DNA from: Bombiscardovia apis
GTDB taxonomy: Bacteria > Actinomycetota > Actinomycetes > Actinomycetales > Bifidobacteriaceae
Direction: 5' to 3'
DNA length: 64,000 nt
NCBI RefSeq assembly: GCF_033095945.1
Contig: NZ_AP026800.1
Span: 1,240,001 to 1,304,000, forward strand
The number at the start of each line of letters is the position of its first letter. Positions within the stretch are counted from its first letter, which is position 1. This document shows positions 34,156 to 43,557 of the stretch, piece by piece. Under the pieces are notes generated by a model, which worked only from the letters and a program-made list of their open reading frames with translations, had not been told where the DNA came from and made no database searches. Made by a program: the position numbers and the translations under genes.

Positions 34156-34932
34156 TTACGCTTGGGCTTCCTTCTCGTCGATGTAAGAGGCGTAGTAGGC
34201 CGCGCCCACAATTCCGGCCTGGTTGCGCAAGGCGGCCGGCACGATTGGCGTTTTCACATCGATGTAGGGCAGGAACTTCTCACTCATACGGCTCACACCA
34301 CCGCCGACCACGAAGTAGTCAGGGGTGAAGTACTGCTCTAGCAAGGAGTAATACTTAGTGAGTCGGCCAGCCCACTTTTTGTAAGAGAGTTTCTTTTTGT
34401 CTTTGACCGACGAGGCCGCGTATTTCTCCGCGTCTTTCCCATCCAAAATCAGATGCCCCAGCTCGGAGTTCGGTACAAGCACACCGTTGTAAATAAGCGC
34501 AGAACCAATGCCAGTACCCAGCGTAGTAGCAATCACCAGACCGTCTTGACCCTTAGCAGCACCGTAACGCACTTCTGCCAAGCCAGCAGCATCGGCATCG
34601 TTGACCACGGAAACCGGGCGGCCGCAAGCCTCCGAGAAGACTTCCCATACGTCTTCGCCCACCCAGGCCTGATCCAAGTTGGCCATAAACTCAATCGGGT
34701 GGCCGGGGCGCACAGGAGCCGGGAAAGCAACTCCAACCGGGGCGCTCTCCGGCACTTCAAACATGTCTAGGAGCTGGCGGGCTACCTTACCCACTGCTTC
34801 AGGAGTGGAATGCTCAGGCGTCAAAATCTTTTTACGTGGTTCGGCAAAATCTCCCACGACGAGGTCTACCGGAGCAGCTTTTATGCCCGAGCCACCTATA
34901 TCTATACCAAACGCTTGGGCCGTTTCAATCAT
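34156..34932 (-). CDS. ppgK: Polyphosphate glucokinase
   Basis: This ROK-family kinase phosphorylates glucose with polyphosphate, and often ATP, feeding glucose-6-phosphate to the bifid shunt. The phosphate-binding motif is GIDIGGSGIKAA, the sugar region is FMANLDQAWVG, the catalytic Asp is in VVNDADAAGLAE and a second glycine-rich motif is TTLGTGIGSAL. The length of 258 residues fits PpgK rather than the longer ATP-only ROK glucokinases. The start at 34932 has AAAGGAG eight bases upstream. It belongs to the core metabolism of actinobacteria. Confidence 0.93.
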   Translation of the reverse strand: MIETAQAFGIDIGGSGIKAAPVDLVVGDFAEPRKKILTPEHSTPEAVGKVARQLLDMFEVPESAPVGVAFPAPVRPGHPIEFMANLDQAWVGEDVWEVFSEACGRPVSVVNDADAAGLAEVRYGAAKGQDGLVIATTLGTGIGSALIYNGVLVPNSELGHLILDGKDAEKYAASSVKDKKKLSYKKWAGRLTKYYSLLEQYFTPDYFVVGGGVSRMSEKFLPYIDVKTPIVPAALRNQAGIVGAAYYASYIDEKEAQA

Positions 34933-35055
34933 CTACTGCTCCTTTGCTTTATTCAGGGTATCGAACCGGTACGATACGCAGTATAGCGCATTTTCGCCAG
35001 CTTGTGAATTCGTAAGTTGTGAAAGTGGTCTCGAAGGCGGGCCACAATAGGTCTT

Positions 35056-35799
35056 ATGAGCGAACAAGAAGCAGTTTCACAGCAAGCAGTCACCATCTAT
35101 CTCACCCGCCATGGCCAGACCACAGCCAACGTTATGCGCCTCATGCAGGGCTGGTCCGACTTCCCCTTAACCACGCCGGGAGTCGAAGGCACCAAGCAGC
35201 TGGGCCGAGGCTTAGCAGGAATTCGCTTTACTGCGGCCTACAGCGGCAACCTCACCCGCCAATATCGCACAGCCCGCAATGCGCTCGACAATTCGGGCAA
35301 CGAGCAGGTTCAGGTGAGCATCGACCCCGATTTGCGCGAAGCCAATTTCGGCTCCTTTGAGGGCTACAGCTCCGCCAAGCTCATAGAACAAGTGTTGGGG
35401 CGTAAGGACTTAAACCGCCTTGCCGAAGTCCGCCGGCAGCTCGGTTGGGATGGCACTGCCAAGCTTCAAGACGAGATTCACCGGCTCGACCAAGACAACG
35501 CGCTCGGCACAAGTCTTGAGGCCGAAGAGCGGGCAGAAACCAGCCAGCAGGTGGCCCAGCGCATGGAGCAGGCCCTCACCCGCATTGGCCAAGATGCCCT
35601 CCAGCGCGGCGGCGGCAACGTCCTCGTCGTCAGCTCCGGCTCCTCCATTGAACTCTTTCTACTCACCCTCAAGCAGGACCGAGTGCCCATGCCCTCCTTC
35701 CACAACAACTCCGTCACCCGCCTCACATACAGCCCCACCGGTTTCAGTATCGACGGCGAAATAGCCTCCACCAAATACTTCGACCAAGGCTTGGCCTGA
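35056..35799 (+). CDS. Histidine phosphatase (phosphoglycerate mutase-like)
   Basis: This 247-residue member of the histidine phosphatase superfamily has the catalytic LTRHGQTTAN motif near residue 18 and a second conserved region around VVSSGSSIELF, where the usual His of SHG is replaced by Ser-Gly-Ser. That change, if real, may lower activity or alter substrate choice. The ATG at 35056 lacks a good ribosome site; CACAAT at 35043-35048 lies seven bases upstream, which fits a leaderless message. It is the last core-like gene before the accessory region. Confidence 0.85.
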   Translation: MSEQEAVSQQAVTIYLTRHGQTTANVMRLMQGWSDFPLTTPGVEGTKQLGRGLAGIRFTAAYSGNLTRQYRTARNALDNSGNEQVQVSIDPDLREANFGSFEGYSSAKLIEQVLGRKDLNRLAEVRRQLGWDGTAKLQDEIHRLDQDNALGTSLEAEERAETSQQVAQRMEQALTRIGQDALQRGGGNVLVVSSGSSIELFLLTLKQDRVPMPSFHNNSVTRLTYSPTGFSIDGEIASTKYFDQGLA

Positions 35800-35872
35800 T
35801 TCCATGAGTTTCAACACCTGCACGATAAAGCATTAAAAGGTTGACATAAATACATAGAAGAGAATCAAAAAA

Positions 35873-35920
35873 GCTGAGCGAATAGGCATAAGACACAACA
35901 CATACCTATTCACTCAGTTT
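35873..35920 (-). terminator. Terminator of the amidase-domain gene
   Basis: CTGAGCGAATAGG (35874-35886) pairs with CCTATTCACTCAG (35905-35917) with one mismatch. On the minus strand it is followed by CTTTTTTG. It can also act on the rightward phosphatase transcript. Confidence 0.75.
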
Positions 35921-35966
35921 AGCCGTAATTATGGCGATGCAGGCGTTTAAACTACACTAAATATTA

Positions 35967-37109
35967 TTAATATCTCCATTGGAGACCATGCCATCGCATA
36001 CCCGGATGTCGGCGGGTAATTTGTGCAAGAGGTACATCGTGAGAATTATTGGTTTTCCCACACACAACAGGGCCCAGTTCCGAACCATAACCTATATAGC
36101 CCACGACAACCATAGCATGGTCAATTTGCCCATTATTATGCCAATCAGCATAAGCTAAACCACCACCGGCAGTGTACCGTATATCGCTTCTATAAAAAGA
36201 TTTAGAATGATTTGCCATATACCGGTAATTCATTTCAGCATTATGCCACGTTCGCGTTGAAGCCTTCCATGAGCCCCAGATCCATCCGGTCCAACGATTT
36301 TCATCATTTTTATTGGCCATATTCGCGGACGTAGTCCCTAAACCACCATACTCTAGTGCTTGTGATACAAAATTGGCGCAATTTTGATCATATACAGGAT
36401 ACTTAGGATTCATAGTATTTGCATGTGCAGGATCGGTCCATAGTTCCGCATACTGAGCCATTTTAATATAATCCAACCCTACTGAATTAGCGCTTCCTCC
36501 ATACGTTTGAAGACGCGGAGAAAATCCAAAAGAGTCGTTTTTCTGCCTATCCGGGAAGGATACCGCTTCGGCATCGGTCTCGTCGGTAGTGGGTTCTTCG
36601 ATAACATCCTGAGTTATCGCTAATTCTTTCGCACCTGCCTCACTTTTTTGTTTCACAGTAAGTACATGCCGTTCGGTATAGCTCGACTCCAAACTGTCTC
36701 TGTTCTCTCCTGCGATATGAATTACAGCTCCAGGTTTAGGCACAGCCGTAATAGAAGTAGTAATATCAGCGACGATTGTTTTTGTTGAGCTGCTTACTGT
36801 TGACGAGACAACATTTGTAGACACACGAACATTGCTGTTATCCATACCTTGTTCAGCCGAGGTGTCTGACTCTATACCATTCTTCCGCGCCAACATTCCT
36901 TGACTGTCAGAAGGAAGCGATCTCGATTTAATCATGCTATAGCTATCTTGAATCTGTTGCCCATACAAAGCAACCACTTTGTTGATTTCGTCATCAAGAG
37001 GTACTGCAGTAGCTTTGGGTAAAAATCCACTGCTCAACACTATAAAAAGCGTACAAGCTATGACCAAGACACTTTTAACAATATTTGTTTTACATCTTTT
37101 TTTTATCAT
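35967..37109 (-). CDS. Secreted protein with C-terminal amidase (Amidase_6-like) domain
   Basis: A signal peptide covers about residues 1-35 (VLVIACTLFIVLSSGFLP). An N-terminal domain follows (about 36-160) that is shared with the next gene, then a C-terminal domain of about 160 residues. The latter resembles the putative amidase family with a Cys-His pair: the Cys in YDQNCANFVSQALEYGG and the His in GQIDHAMVVVGY. Such domains cut peptides or amide bonds in the cell wall. The gene is clearly richer in A and T than its neighbours, and the start contains an A8 run (ATG ATA AAA AAA AGA), both signs of foreign origin. The start at 37109 has only GAGAGAA upstream. Confidence 0.8.
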   Translation of the reverse strand: MIKKRCKTNIVKSVLVIACTLFIVLSSGFLPKATAVPLDDEINKVVALYGQQIQDSYSMIKSRSLPSDSQGMLARKNGIESDTSAEQGMDNSNVRVSTNVVSSTVSSSTKTIVADITTSITAVPKPGAVIHIAGENRDSLESSYTERHVLTVKQKSEAGAKELAITQDVIEEPTTDETDAEAVSFPDRQKNDSFGFSPRLQTYGGSANSVGLDYIKMAQYAELWTDPAHANTMNPKYPVYDQNCANFVSQALEYGGLGTTSANMANKNDENRWTGWIWGSWKASTRTWHNAEMNYRYMANHSKSFYRSDIRYTAGGGLAYADWHNNGQIDHAMVVVGYIGYGSELGPVVCGKTNNSHDVPLAQITRRHPGMRWHGLQWRY

Positions 37110-37316
37110 TTGAAGTTCTCTCTACGACATTGTTAGAACACTTTCATAAATCGGCCCCTCCTCCAGATTAACAGATATTGTTTCATGCTTTGACAAAACA
37201 CCATTTAAGATAAAAGAATTCAGTAGAGACGACTCAACAAATTAAACTGTCGACATAGCTGTCTTCCAATATTCCTATGCACAAAAGTATTGAGTAAACT
37301 CATCACGGAACGCCAC

Positions 37317-37847
37317 CTAGGGAGTTATCACGTATTCTTTCAGCCTATCTTTGGTCACTGTGAAGGTATCTGTATGAGTGCTTTCGCGTTCCATGGTGAG
37401 TACATGCTGCTCGGTGTAGCTTGAGTTCAACCTGTCTCTGTTTTCTCCGGCAATATGAATCTCAGCCCCGGGCAAGGGTACCAAGTGAATGTTAGTCGTG
37501 ATGTCAGCAACTACCGTGTTTGCGAGGCCATCGCGCGCTATCGAAATAACTTTTGTCGATACATCGACACCGGCTCTAGTGAAACCTATCCGGCTCGAAA
37601 CGTCAGTCTCGACTCCGTTTTTCCGAGCTAAGCGCCCCTGCACGTCGGTGGGCAGCATACGCTCTTGCTCTGGATCATAACTGGCTTGAATCTGCCTGCC
37701 ATATCTTTCGACAGCCTTAATAATCGCTGCCGTCTCAGGCAGCATGGGCTCACTCTTAGCCAGAGGGCCACTATTGACCAGTACGAGCGCCGCGCAGCAA
37801 GCAAGCATCGCTCCCTTGAGCAGGTTCACTCTCAGATTGCTTACCAT
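37317..37847 (-). CDS. Secreted paralogue of the amidase protein's N-terminal domain
   Basis: This 176-residue protein has a signal peptide and then only the N-terminal domain found in the neighbouring amidase protein. Shared blocks are LPTDVQGRLARKNGVE, VVADITTNIHLVP and IHIAGENRD..SSYTE.HVLT. It ends about where the amidase domain would begin, so it is either a domain-only paralogue or a copy that lost its catalytic part. I chose the ATG at 37847 (MVSNLRVNLLKG) because AAGGAG lies eight bases upstream; an alternative start at 37886 adds 13 residues. The domain's function is unknown. Confidence 0.75.
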   Translation of the reverse strand: MVSNLRVNLLKGAMLACCAALVLVNSGPLAKSEPMLPETAAIIKAVERYGRQIQASYDPEQERMLPTDVQGRLARKNGVETDVSSRIGFTRAGVDVSTKVISIARDGLANTVVADITTNIHLVPLPGAEIHIAGENRDRLNSSYTEQHVLTMERESTHTDTFTVTKDRLKEYVITP

Positions 37848-37950
37848 CTCGACACTCCTTGCACTGCACTGTGCCTGTGTTTGCAAGCCTTCGCGCTGAC
37901 TAGCCGACTATGAGACAACAGCATAGCGCAGCGCGAAGGCGGTGCTCACC

Positions 37951-38946
37951 CTACTTAAGCGGGGGCATGGGCTTCCACTCGGGGTCGTGCATGAGTTTGC
38001 GCGAGTCTAGCCAGCCGTGGAAGAGCTGGGGTATGCCTGTCATGAGGCTCTTGCGGTCCACTGCGACTAGGCGGATAACTTCCTTGGCGGCGGTGGCCAG
38101 CGTGCCAGCTGCGAAGAGAACCGGCCTGTAGTCGCCGTGAGCCATAAAGTAGCGGGCCATGTAGCCGCGATTACGCATAATGTGATAGCGGTTCATGTCT
38201 GAGGTGGAGTTGAGCTGGCGCACTCCGGCAATATTCCAGTTGCCAATCTCGCGGGTGCGGCGCATTACCACGTCGGAAACCACGACCGGCTGCGTCACCT
38301 TCGAAGCCAAATAGCCATACAAAGTGTCATCCCAGTAGATGAAGAAGCGCGGATCGGGCAGGCCAATTTTCTCGACTATCTGCCGGGAGAAGAAGGCGCC
38401 CTCGAAGCACATGGTGTTCATAGTTTTAGTGCCTGAAGGCCCAAAAGCGGCCGGCGCGATGGGATCGGGAATGCCCAGCGAAGTCAGGAAGTGGTACTGC
38501 CAGTAGAAGGGGCCACCGTCGTAGTCCAGCCGCGAGCCCTGAATTACCTGATAGCGGTCAGTCCACTTAGTGAGCAGGTCGAGGCCCTTGGGCTCAACTG
38601 CCACGTCGTCGTCCATCACCCAGAACCAGTTGGCACCCAAATCGTAGGCCCTCTTCACTCCCGCCGAGAAGCCGCCCGCTCCCCCGCTGTTGTGGTCCTG
38701 AGGGAAGTACACGACGCGCTCTTGGTTGCCGGAGCTGTCGATAATGGTCTTGCCCCAACGCCCGGTCACACGCTCGGCAAACTGGCGAACCATCGCCTCA
38801 GTTTCGGGCGAATTCTCGTTGTCTACCACCACAATCCGCCAGGGAGCCTGGGTGAGTTGCAAGATAGAATCAAACAATCCCGCCAGCAGTTCTTGCCTCT
38901 TATAAGTCACGACCACCAGGGCCGCTTTATTCAACGTTTGTGCCAT
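37951..38946 (-). CDS. Family 2 glycosyltransferase (galactofuranosyltransferase-like)
   Basis: This 331-residue GT-A enzyme starts with the nucleotide-sugar-binding strand ALVVVTYKRQELL and has the metal-binding acidic triad in WFWVMDDDVAV. The overall layout, including the GGAGGFSAGVKRAYDLGA region and NRGYMARYFM near the end, resembles GlfT2-type galactofuranosyltransferases and rhamnan-type synthases. It probably acts on cell-surface polysaccharide at the inner membrane face. The ATG at 38946 has no standard ribosome site apart from GGGGG; CACAAT six bases upstream suggests a leaderless message. It stands between two secreted-protein genes in the accessory region. Confidence 0.88.
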   Translation of the reverse strand: MAQTLNKAALVVVTYKRQELLAGLFDSILQLTQAPWRIVVVDNENSPETEAMVRQFAERVTGRWGKTIIDSSGNQERVVYFPQDHNSGGAGGFSAGVKRAYDLGANWFWVMDDDVAVEPKGLDLLTKWTDRYQVIQGSRLDYDGGPFYWQYHFLTSLGIPDPIAPAAFGPSGTKTMNTMCFEGAFFSRQIVEKIGLPDPRFFIYWDDTLYGYLASKVTQPVVVSDVVMRRTREIGNWNIAGVRQLNSTSDMNRYHIMRNRGYMARYFMAHGDYRPVLFAAGTLATAAKEVIRLVAVDRKSLMTGIPQLFHGWLDSRKLMHDPEWKPMPPLK

Positions 38947-39038
38947 ACCCCCATTGTGGCATTCCCCCGCAACTTTTGCGCTCCCGGCACCATTCCCATA
39001 TCATTTGCTTACCAACGGTTAAGGGCGTGAGCGTTACG

Positions 39039-39581
39039 TTAGCTTATTCTAGCTTCCAAAACAGTGAGGTCTTTCTTCAGTAAATCTTCTTCGACCGCAT
39101 GATTCAGTCCTCTGGTTTCATATATAAGAGTGTGAATGTCATTCCAGGTGGATTCTTGCTTTTCCTCGAAATCGCTGAGTCCAGGAATCATGGACTGTAT
39201 TCTTGTTTGCACGAGAACCTGAATAGTTTTTTCGTCTGCTTTAATATCAACTTTTTCAATAGTTGACTCAACAGTTGCGTCCACTATGTTCATGCCATAA
39301 TCAGTGAAACTTTTTTGTATCATGTCCGCTTGTGGTCTAACTGCGTTGATTTCACCAGCCGGATGTTTCGCAATTTCAGATTCATCTTGCAAATATATAG
39401 ACTTGAGCAGTGCCGAATACGAGTCAACAGCTTTCTTTACATCGGAATCAACCCCTAATTCTTCACGCTGCACAGTAGTTCTCGCGCTATTTCTTTGGAA
39501 AAGCTTAAAGCTGAGAGTTCCAGCACAAACCAGTATGACCAATCGCGATACAGCGGTCTTTTTCATCGTTGATGCGTGCAT
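39039..39581 (-). CDS. Secreted or membrane-anchored small protein, distant third member of the family
   Basis: The 180-residue protein begins with a basic segment and a short hydrophobic helix (RLVILVCAGTLSF). The mature part shows the same layout as the two proteins at 35967-37847: an early helix with Ala/Tyr spacing (VKKAVDSYSALLKSIY), then strands ending in a region of Thr/Val repeats (TIQVLVQTRIQSMIPG). Direct identity is low, so the relationship is inference. The start at 39581 has AAAGGAAAG seven bases upstream; a second Met five codons later is possible. It is AT-rich and ends the leftward group before the RCC1 genes. Confidence 0.65.
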   Translation of the reverse strand: MHASTMKKTAVSRLVILVCAGTLSFKLFQRNSARTTVQREELGVDSDVKKAVDSYSALLKSIYLQDESEIAKHPAGEINAVRPQADMIQKSFTDYGMNIVDATVESTIEKVDIKADEKTIQVLVQTRIQSMIPGLSDFEEKQESTWNDIHTLIYETRGLNHAVEEDLLKKDLTVLEARIS

Positions 39582-39727
39582 GTTGAAGCTTTCCTTTCCA
39601 TCATGCTATCAACTCTCACGCAAACCGAGCAAGGCCCCGATACCGTTTTAACCGCTGCTATCAAAACCAGAAACACTGTTTTCGAGCAGCACACACCAAA
39701 GATTACTCAGATTCCAGGCCTTGCTGC

Positions 39728-39875
39728 TAGACTGAATTTTAGATAGAGCTGGAATGCCTAGGTTGGGGGAACTGGAATAGGTAGCTCGCAGCTTGACATA
39801 ATGACTAACCTGTTTAGATTAAACACGGGCCAGCCGCTTTTTCGCGCGGACTTGTAAGGCCCGCATGGAGGGGTA
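39728..39875 (+). promoter_or_regulatory. Promoter and structured leader of RCC1 gene 1
   Basis: From the conserved TAGACTG at 39728 the segment is related to the regions before the other two RCC1 genes, with the start codon 148-149 bases downstream in all three. It shares a GGTTGGGG(G)AACTGG block (39761-39775). A consensus-like promoter is visible: TTGACA at 39793-39798 and TAGATT at 39815-39820, 16 bases apart. CGGGCC (39827) pairs with GGCCCG (39858) to form a leader hairpin just before the GGAGG ribosome site. Confidence 0.65.
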
Positions 39876-42800
39876 ATGAGTAGTTTCCGTACTGCCAGCG
39901 TCGTTGCGTTCGCGCTAGCTTTAGCAAACCTGGGGGGGGGGGACTCGATTTAGTCCGCTCGGCCGCAGCTGAACCAGCCCAAAACAGTACGCAAAGCCAG
40001 CTTATACGTGGCAGCATTCCCCCTTCGGAAACAGTTCATGGATTCGCACTCTCCCCCTCTAAAGGTCCCTCCCTCAGGCCTGCCATTACCACTCTCACGC
40101 CGCCAGTACCGCCAAGTGGCGTCGCATTTTCTAAGGTCTCTTCAGCAGAGTTGTTTTCCGTTGGTCTCGGCCAGGATGGCAACATATATACATGGGGTTT
40201 GAACTACCAAGGCGCAATGGGCGATACCCGCTTCGATGCCAGCACCCTACCTATCCAAGCGCAAACCCCACCTGACGTACAATTTGTTGATGTGGCCGCA
40301 GGCCTTGCCCACATTGCCGCTGTCGGCGATGACGGTAACATCTACTCATGGGGTGACAACTCATATGGGCATCTAGGCACCGGAAGTCGAGGGGGCTATT
40401 TGGATACGCCTACAAAAACTGTGCAAGGCGATTTGCCCCCGGGCGAATACTACATCAAAGTCCAAGCAGGTGCTAACCACACCGTCGCTCTTACCAACCG
40501 CCATAATGTATATGCTTGGGGTTGGAACGAATTTGGACAGCTAGGCAAAGGGCATCTAAGAGATGCTTATGAGCCCACCAGAGTGTTACTAGAAAACCTT
40601 CCTGCAGGCGAATACTACTCCGACATCGTTGCAGCAAATGTCACATCCGCAGCCTTAACCAACAAAGGCAACATGTATGCATGGGGAGGAAATTCATCTG
40701 GCCAACTTGGCGATGGCACCGTAAACTCCGTAGAACCGTGGGGTAAAACTCGACCTGTTAAAGTTTTACAAGGCGACATTCCTGCAGACGAACATGTCAC
40801 TGCTATGGGTATGGGTGCAGCTTCCCTCTTAGCAGTTACAGATAAAGGCAACCTTTACACATGGGGAGAAAACGCTCACGGACAGCTAGGAGACGGAACT
40901 CACAACAATCGCAGAACGCCTGGCAAAATAGCACCGAACGTTTTACCCCCAGATGAACACTTCATCTACGCCAGTTCAGAATATGAAACCTCCGCAGCAA
41001 TTACAGATAAAGGCAACCTTTACACATGGGGAGACAACAATCGCGGACAGCTAGGAGACGGAACTCACAACGATCGCAGTATACCAGGCAAAATCGAAAC
41101 TGGAGACTTGCCAGCAGGCGAGCACTATATCAGCTCTGTATTTGGAGTTGCTCAAGGTCTTGCTGTAACCAACCGAGGTACAGTTATGAGTTGGGGTAGA
41201 AACGATATAGGCCAACTCGGTGCCGGAGATACAGTTGATCACAGCACGCCGGTGCGAACGCGAAAACCCAAATATATAATTGACTCCGTTACATTCGACG
41301 GCAGCACAGTCGGGCATAAAGATTTCGATCAAGATACAGGTGTCATGACCTTCGACGTGCCAGAACGCGGACCAGGAACGATCGAAGTCATCGTTTCCTA
41401 TCACACAGCAGGAGTTATTATTAATGGAACCATACTAGAAGGCCCCACACGAACCGCTACTCTTCACTACACTTATGCGCCCATATATGACGTTAACTTC
41501 GAGTTAGGAGAGGCAACCGGCTCCACCAACAGCCCCTCACCCGACGCTCAATACGTATTTTCAGACGACCCGCAGCCTATTCTTTACCCTAGTTTCAACC
41601 CAACTTGGAGCGGCCACTGGTTCATTGGATGGACCGCACCCGACGGCAAACTCTGGGATTTCCATACCCCAGTAACCAGTAACATGACCCTCACCGCTAA
41701 ATGGGAGTCCTACCAGTTTAAGCTTGACCCCAACTCTGGCCCAACTATCGGCGGCAATACGGTGTCAGTAATTGCGCCAAACTCTCCTCAAAGCATCGTA
41801 TATACTTCGGTAAGCGCGGGATATGAACACAGCGTTGCCATTGGATCCGATGGCAACACCTATGCTTGGGGTAGTAACACTTCCGGTCAGCTGGGCGACG
41901 GCAGCACCAGCAGCCACAGCGCGTTACCAGTGCGAGTAGCTACACCCTCGGGAGTACGATTTGTAAGCGTTAGCGCGGGCAAGAATCACACCCTCGCGCT
42001 CGGAACAGACAACAACCTTTACGCTTGGGGAGACAACACCTACGGCCAGCTCGGCGACGGCAGCAACACCAGCCGCAATACGCCAATTCAGGTCAACCGT
42101 ATAACCCTGCCCGCAGGACACTTCTATATGGATATCAGCGCGGGCTGGAATCACAATATTGCCATTAGCTCCAACCGCAAGACATTCACGTGGGGCAACA
42201 ATGACCACGGCCAGCTCGGCGACGGCAGCAATACCAACCGCAACAAACCAGTAAGAGTCAGCCAAGGCGCACTGCCTATGGGCCAGTATTTCGCCAGTGT
42301 AAGCGCCGGAGGATCCCATACAGCTGCTATCGACTCTGATAATCTCGCCTACGCTTGGGGAGACAACGCACAAGGCCAGATCGGCAACGGCACCACAAAT
42401 GACAGCAATGCACCAGTTCAGGTGAGCCAAGGAGACTTACCGGCAGGAGAACGCCATACTGCAATCAGTGCAGGAACCAACCACACCCTGACCCTTGCCA
42501 GCAACAACGAAGCATACGCATGGGGCAACAACGACCACGGACAACTCGGCGACGGCAGCAACACTGACCGCAACGCACCAGTTCAGGTAAGTCGAGGAAC
42601 CCTACCCGCCGGCGAGCACTTCACCAGTATCAGCGCGGGAGGCTGGCACAGCGTAGCTTTAAGCAGCAATAACGCTATATACGCGTGGGGTCGCAACGAT
42701 TTTGGTCAGCTCGGCGACGGCGCAAATGCTGACCGCAACGCGCCTGATGCTATTGCGCAGGGTGCACTACCTGCTGGGCAGCACTATACCAACGTAAGCG

Positions 42801-43267
42801 CAGGAGGCACGCACACCGTCGCAAACGTCAGCAACAAGCACACTGGCGCTTGGGGCCACAACAATACAGGCCAGCTGGGCAACGACTCTGACCTTGACCA
42901 CAACGTATCGGTACAGGTTGGGCTGCAAAAACTCGTTGTCACCGCTGTTGAGTTTGACCAGGTTGAAGTTTCACCCGCTCCCGTTTGGGATGGTGACAAT
43001 CAGGCTTGGAATGTAAAACCTCAAGCTCACCTCCCCGGCCGAGTCGACGTCAGCATCCACTGGACTTTGGGGGGTGTAGCCTACGACAACTACCCACTGT
43101 CGTATACCTATCTGATGCCCATTCCCAGTGCAGGCTCTATTCCCCTATACCGACTGGGCGGCGGAGTCATGATAGGCCTCACTATCTTTTCTTCCCTCAC
43201 CATCGCCGGCTACCAGTTGAGCCGCAAACACAAGCGTGCAGGCAAACACGGCACAATCGCCGTCTAG
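39876..43267 (+). CDS. RCC1-repeat surface protein 1, phase-variable and out of frame here
   Basis: Read with one extra G in the poly-G tract, this is a single protein of about 1130 residues. It has a signal peptide (MSSFRTASVVAFALALANL), an RCC1 repeat block with units like YTWGENAHGQLGDGTHNN, an Ig-like segment, an InlB-type B-repeat (FELGEATGS...WDFHTPVTSNMTLTAKW), a second RCC1 block, a second Ig-like segment, and a C-terminal IPSAG motif, transmembrane helix and basic tail (SRKHKR) like a variant sortase signal. As sequenced, the 11-G run shifts the frame and a TAG at 39951-39953 ends translation after 25 codons. The rest is open from 40151 to the stop. GGAGG lies before the ATG. I call this the OFF state of a phase-variable gene; an assembly error in the G run is the main alternative. 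Confidence 0.85.
39932..39942 (+). repeat. Poly-G tract, 11 G, in the signal-peptide codons of RCC1 gene 1
   Basis: Eleven G lie at codons 19-23. Nine or twelve would restore the frame with the downstream RCC1 coding sequence; eleven gives a stop nine bases after the tract. Confidence 0.92.
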
Positions 43268-43275
43268 TCCTGAAC

Positions 43276-43287
43276 GGGGGGGGGGGG
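43276..43287 (+). repeat. Intergenic poly-G tract, 12 G
   Basis: Twelve G followed by CAATCC lie 8 bases after the stop of RCC1 gene 1 and before its terminator. The GGGGGGCAATC junction is the same as at the coding tract of RCC1 gene 3, so it may be a relic of recombination between copies. Confidence 0.85.
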
Positions 43288-43316
43288 CAATCCCCTTCCC
43301 CCTTCCTCCCCCCTAT

Positions 43317-43351
43317 AGTTCGGCCCGGCACCAATATTGCTGGGCCGAACT
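43317..43351 (+). terminator. Terminator-like hairpin after RCC1 gene 1
   Basis: AGTTCGGCCC (43317-43326) pairs perfectly with GGGCCGAACT (43342-43351). It separates RCC1 gene 1 from the leader of gene 2. The T-run is weak. Confidence 0.7.
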
Positions 43352-43408
43352 TGTATGCTCACACTCCCCCAGAACGCTACGAGTTGCAGCTTTTCTGGGA
43401 TTGGGTGT

Positions 43409-43557
43409 TAGACTGAGCGTATATATGACTGGAGCTAGCCTGCGGTTGGGGAACTGGTTGGGCAGCTTACAGTTTGAAGGTTGAACGTTTCATTTTTTAG
43501 TATTACACGGACTGGCTGCTTTTAAGCGGCCGTGTTTGGTCCGTTTTTGGAGGAGTT
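43409..43557 (+). promoter_or_regulatory. Promoter and terminator-like leader of RCC1 gene 2
   Basis: This is nearly identical to the region before gene 3 and related to that before gene 1. Candidate promoter: TTGAAG at 43474-43479 and TAGTAT at 43498-43503. A leader hairpin follows: CGGAC (43508-43512) with GTCCG (43539-43543), enclosing GGCTGCTT/AAGCGGCC, then TTTTT at 43544-43548 and the GGAGGAG ribosome site. ACACGG (43505) can instead pair with CCGTGT (43530), so two exclusive folds exist. The layout looks like an attenuator. Confidence 0.6.

Noticed and set aside
39876..39953. A 25-residue peptide gene at the start of RCC1 gene 1
   Set aside because: It is the truncated product of the frameshifted signal peptide, not a separate gene.
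43288..43316. C-rich stretch after the G12 run as a G-quadruplex or functional element
   Set aside because: It is a short pyrimidine-rich spacer; I see no regular spacing of C runs that would support a defined structure.
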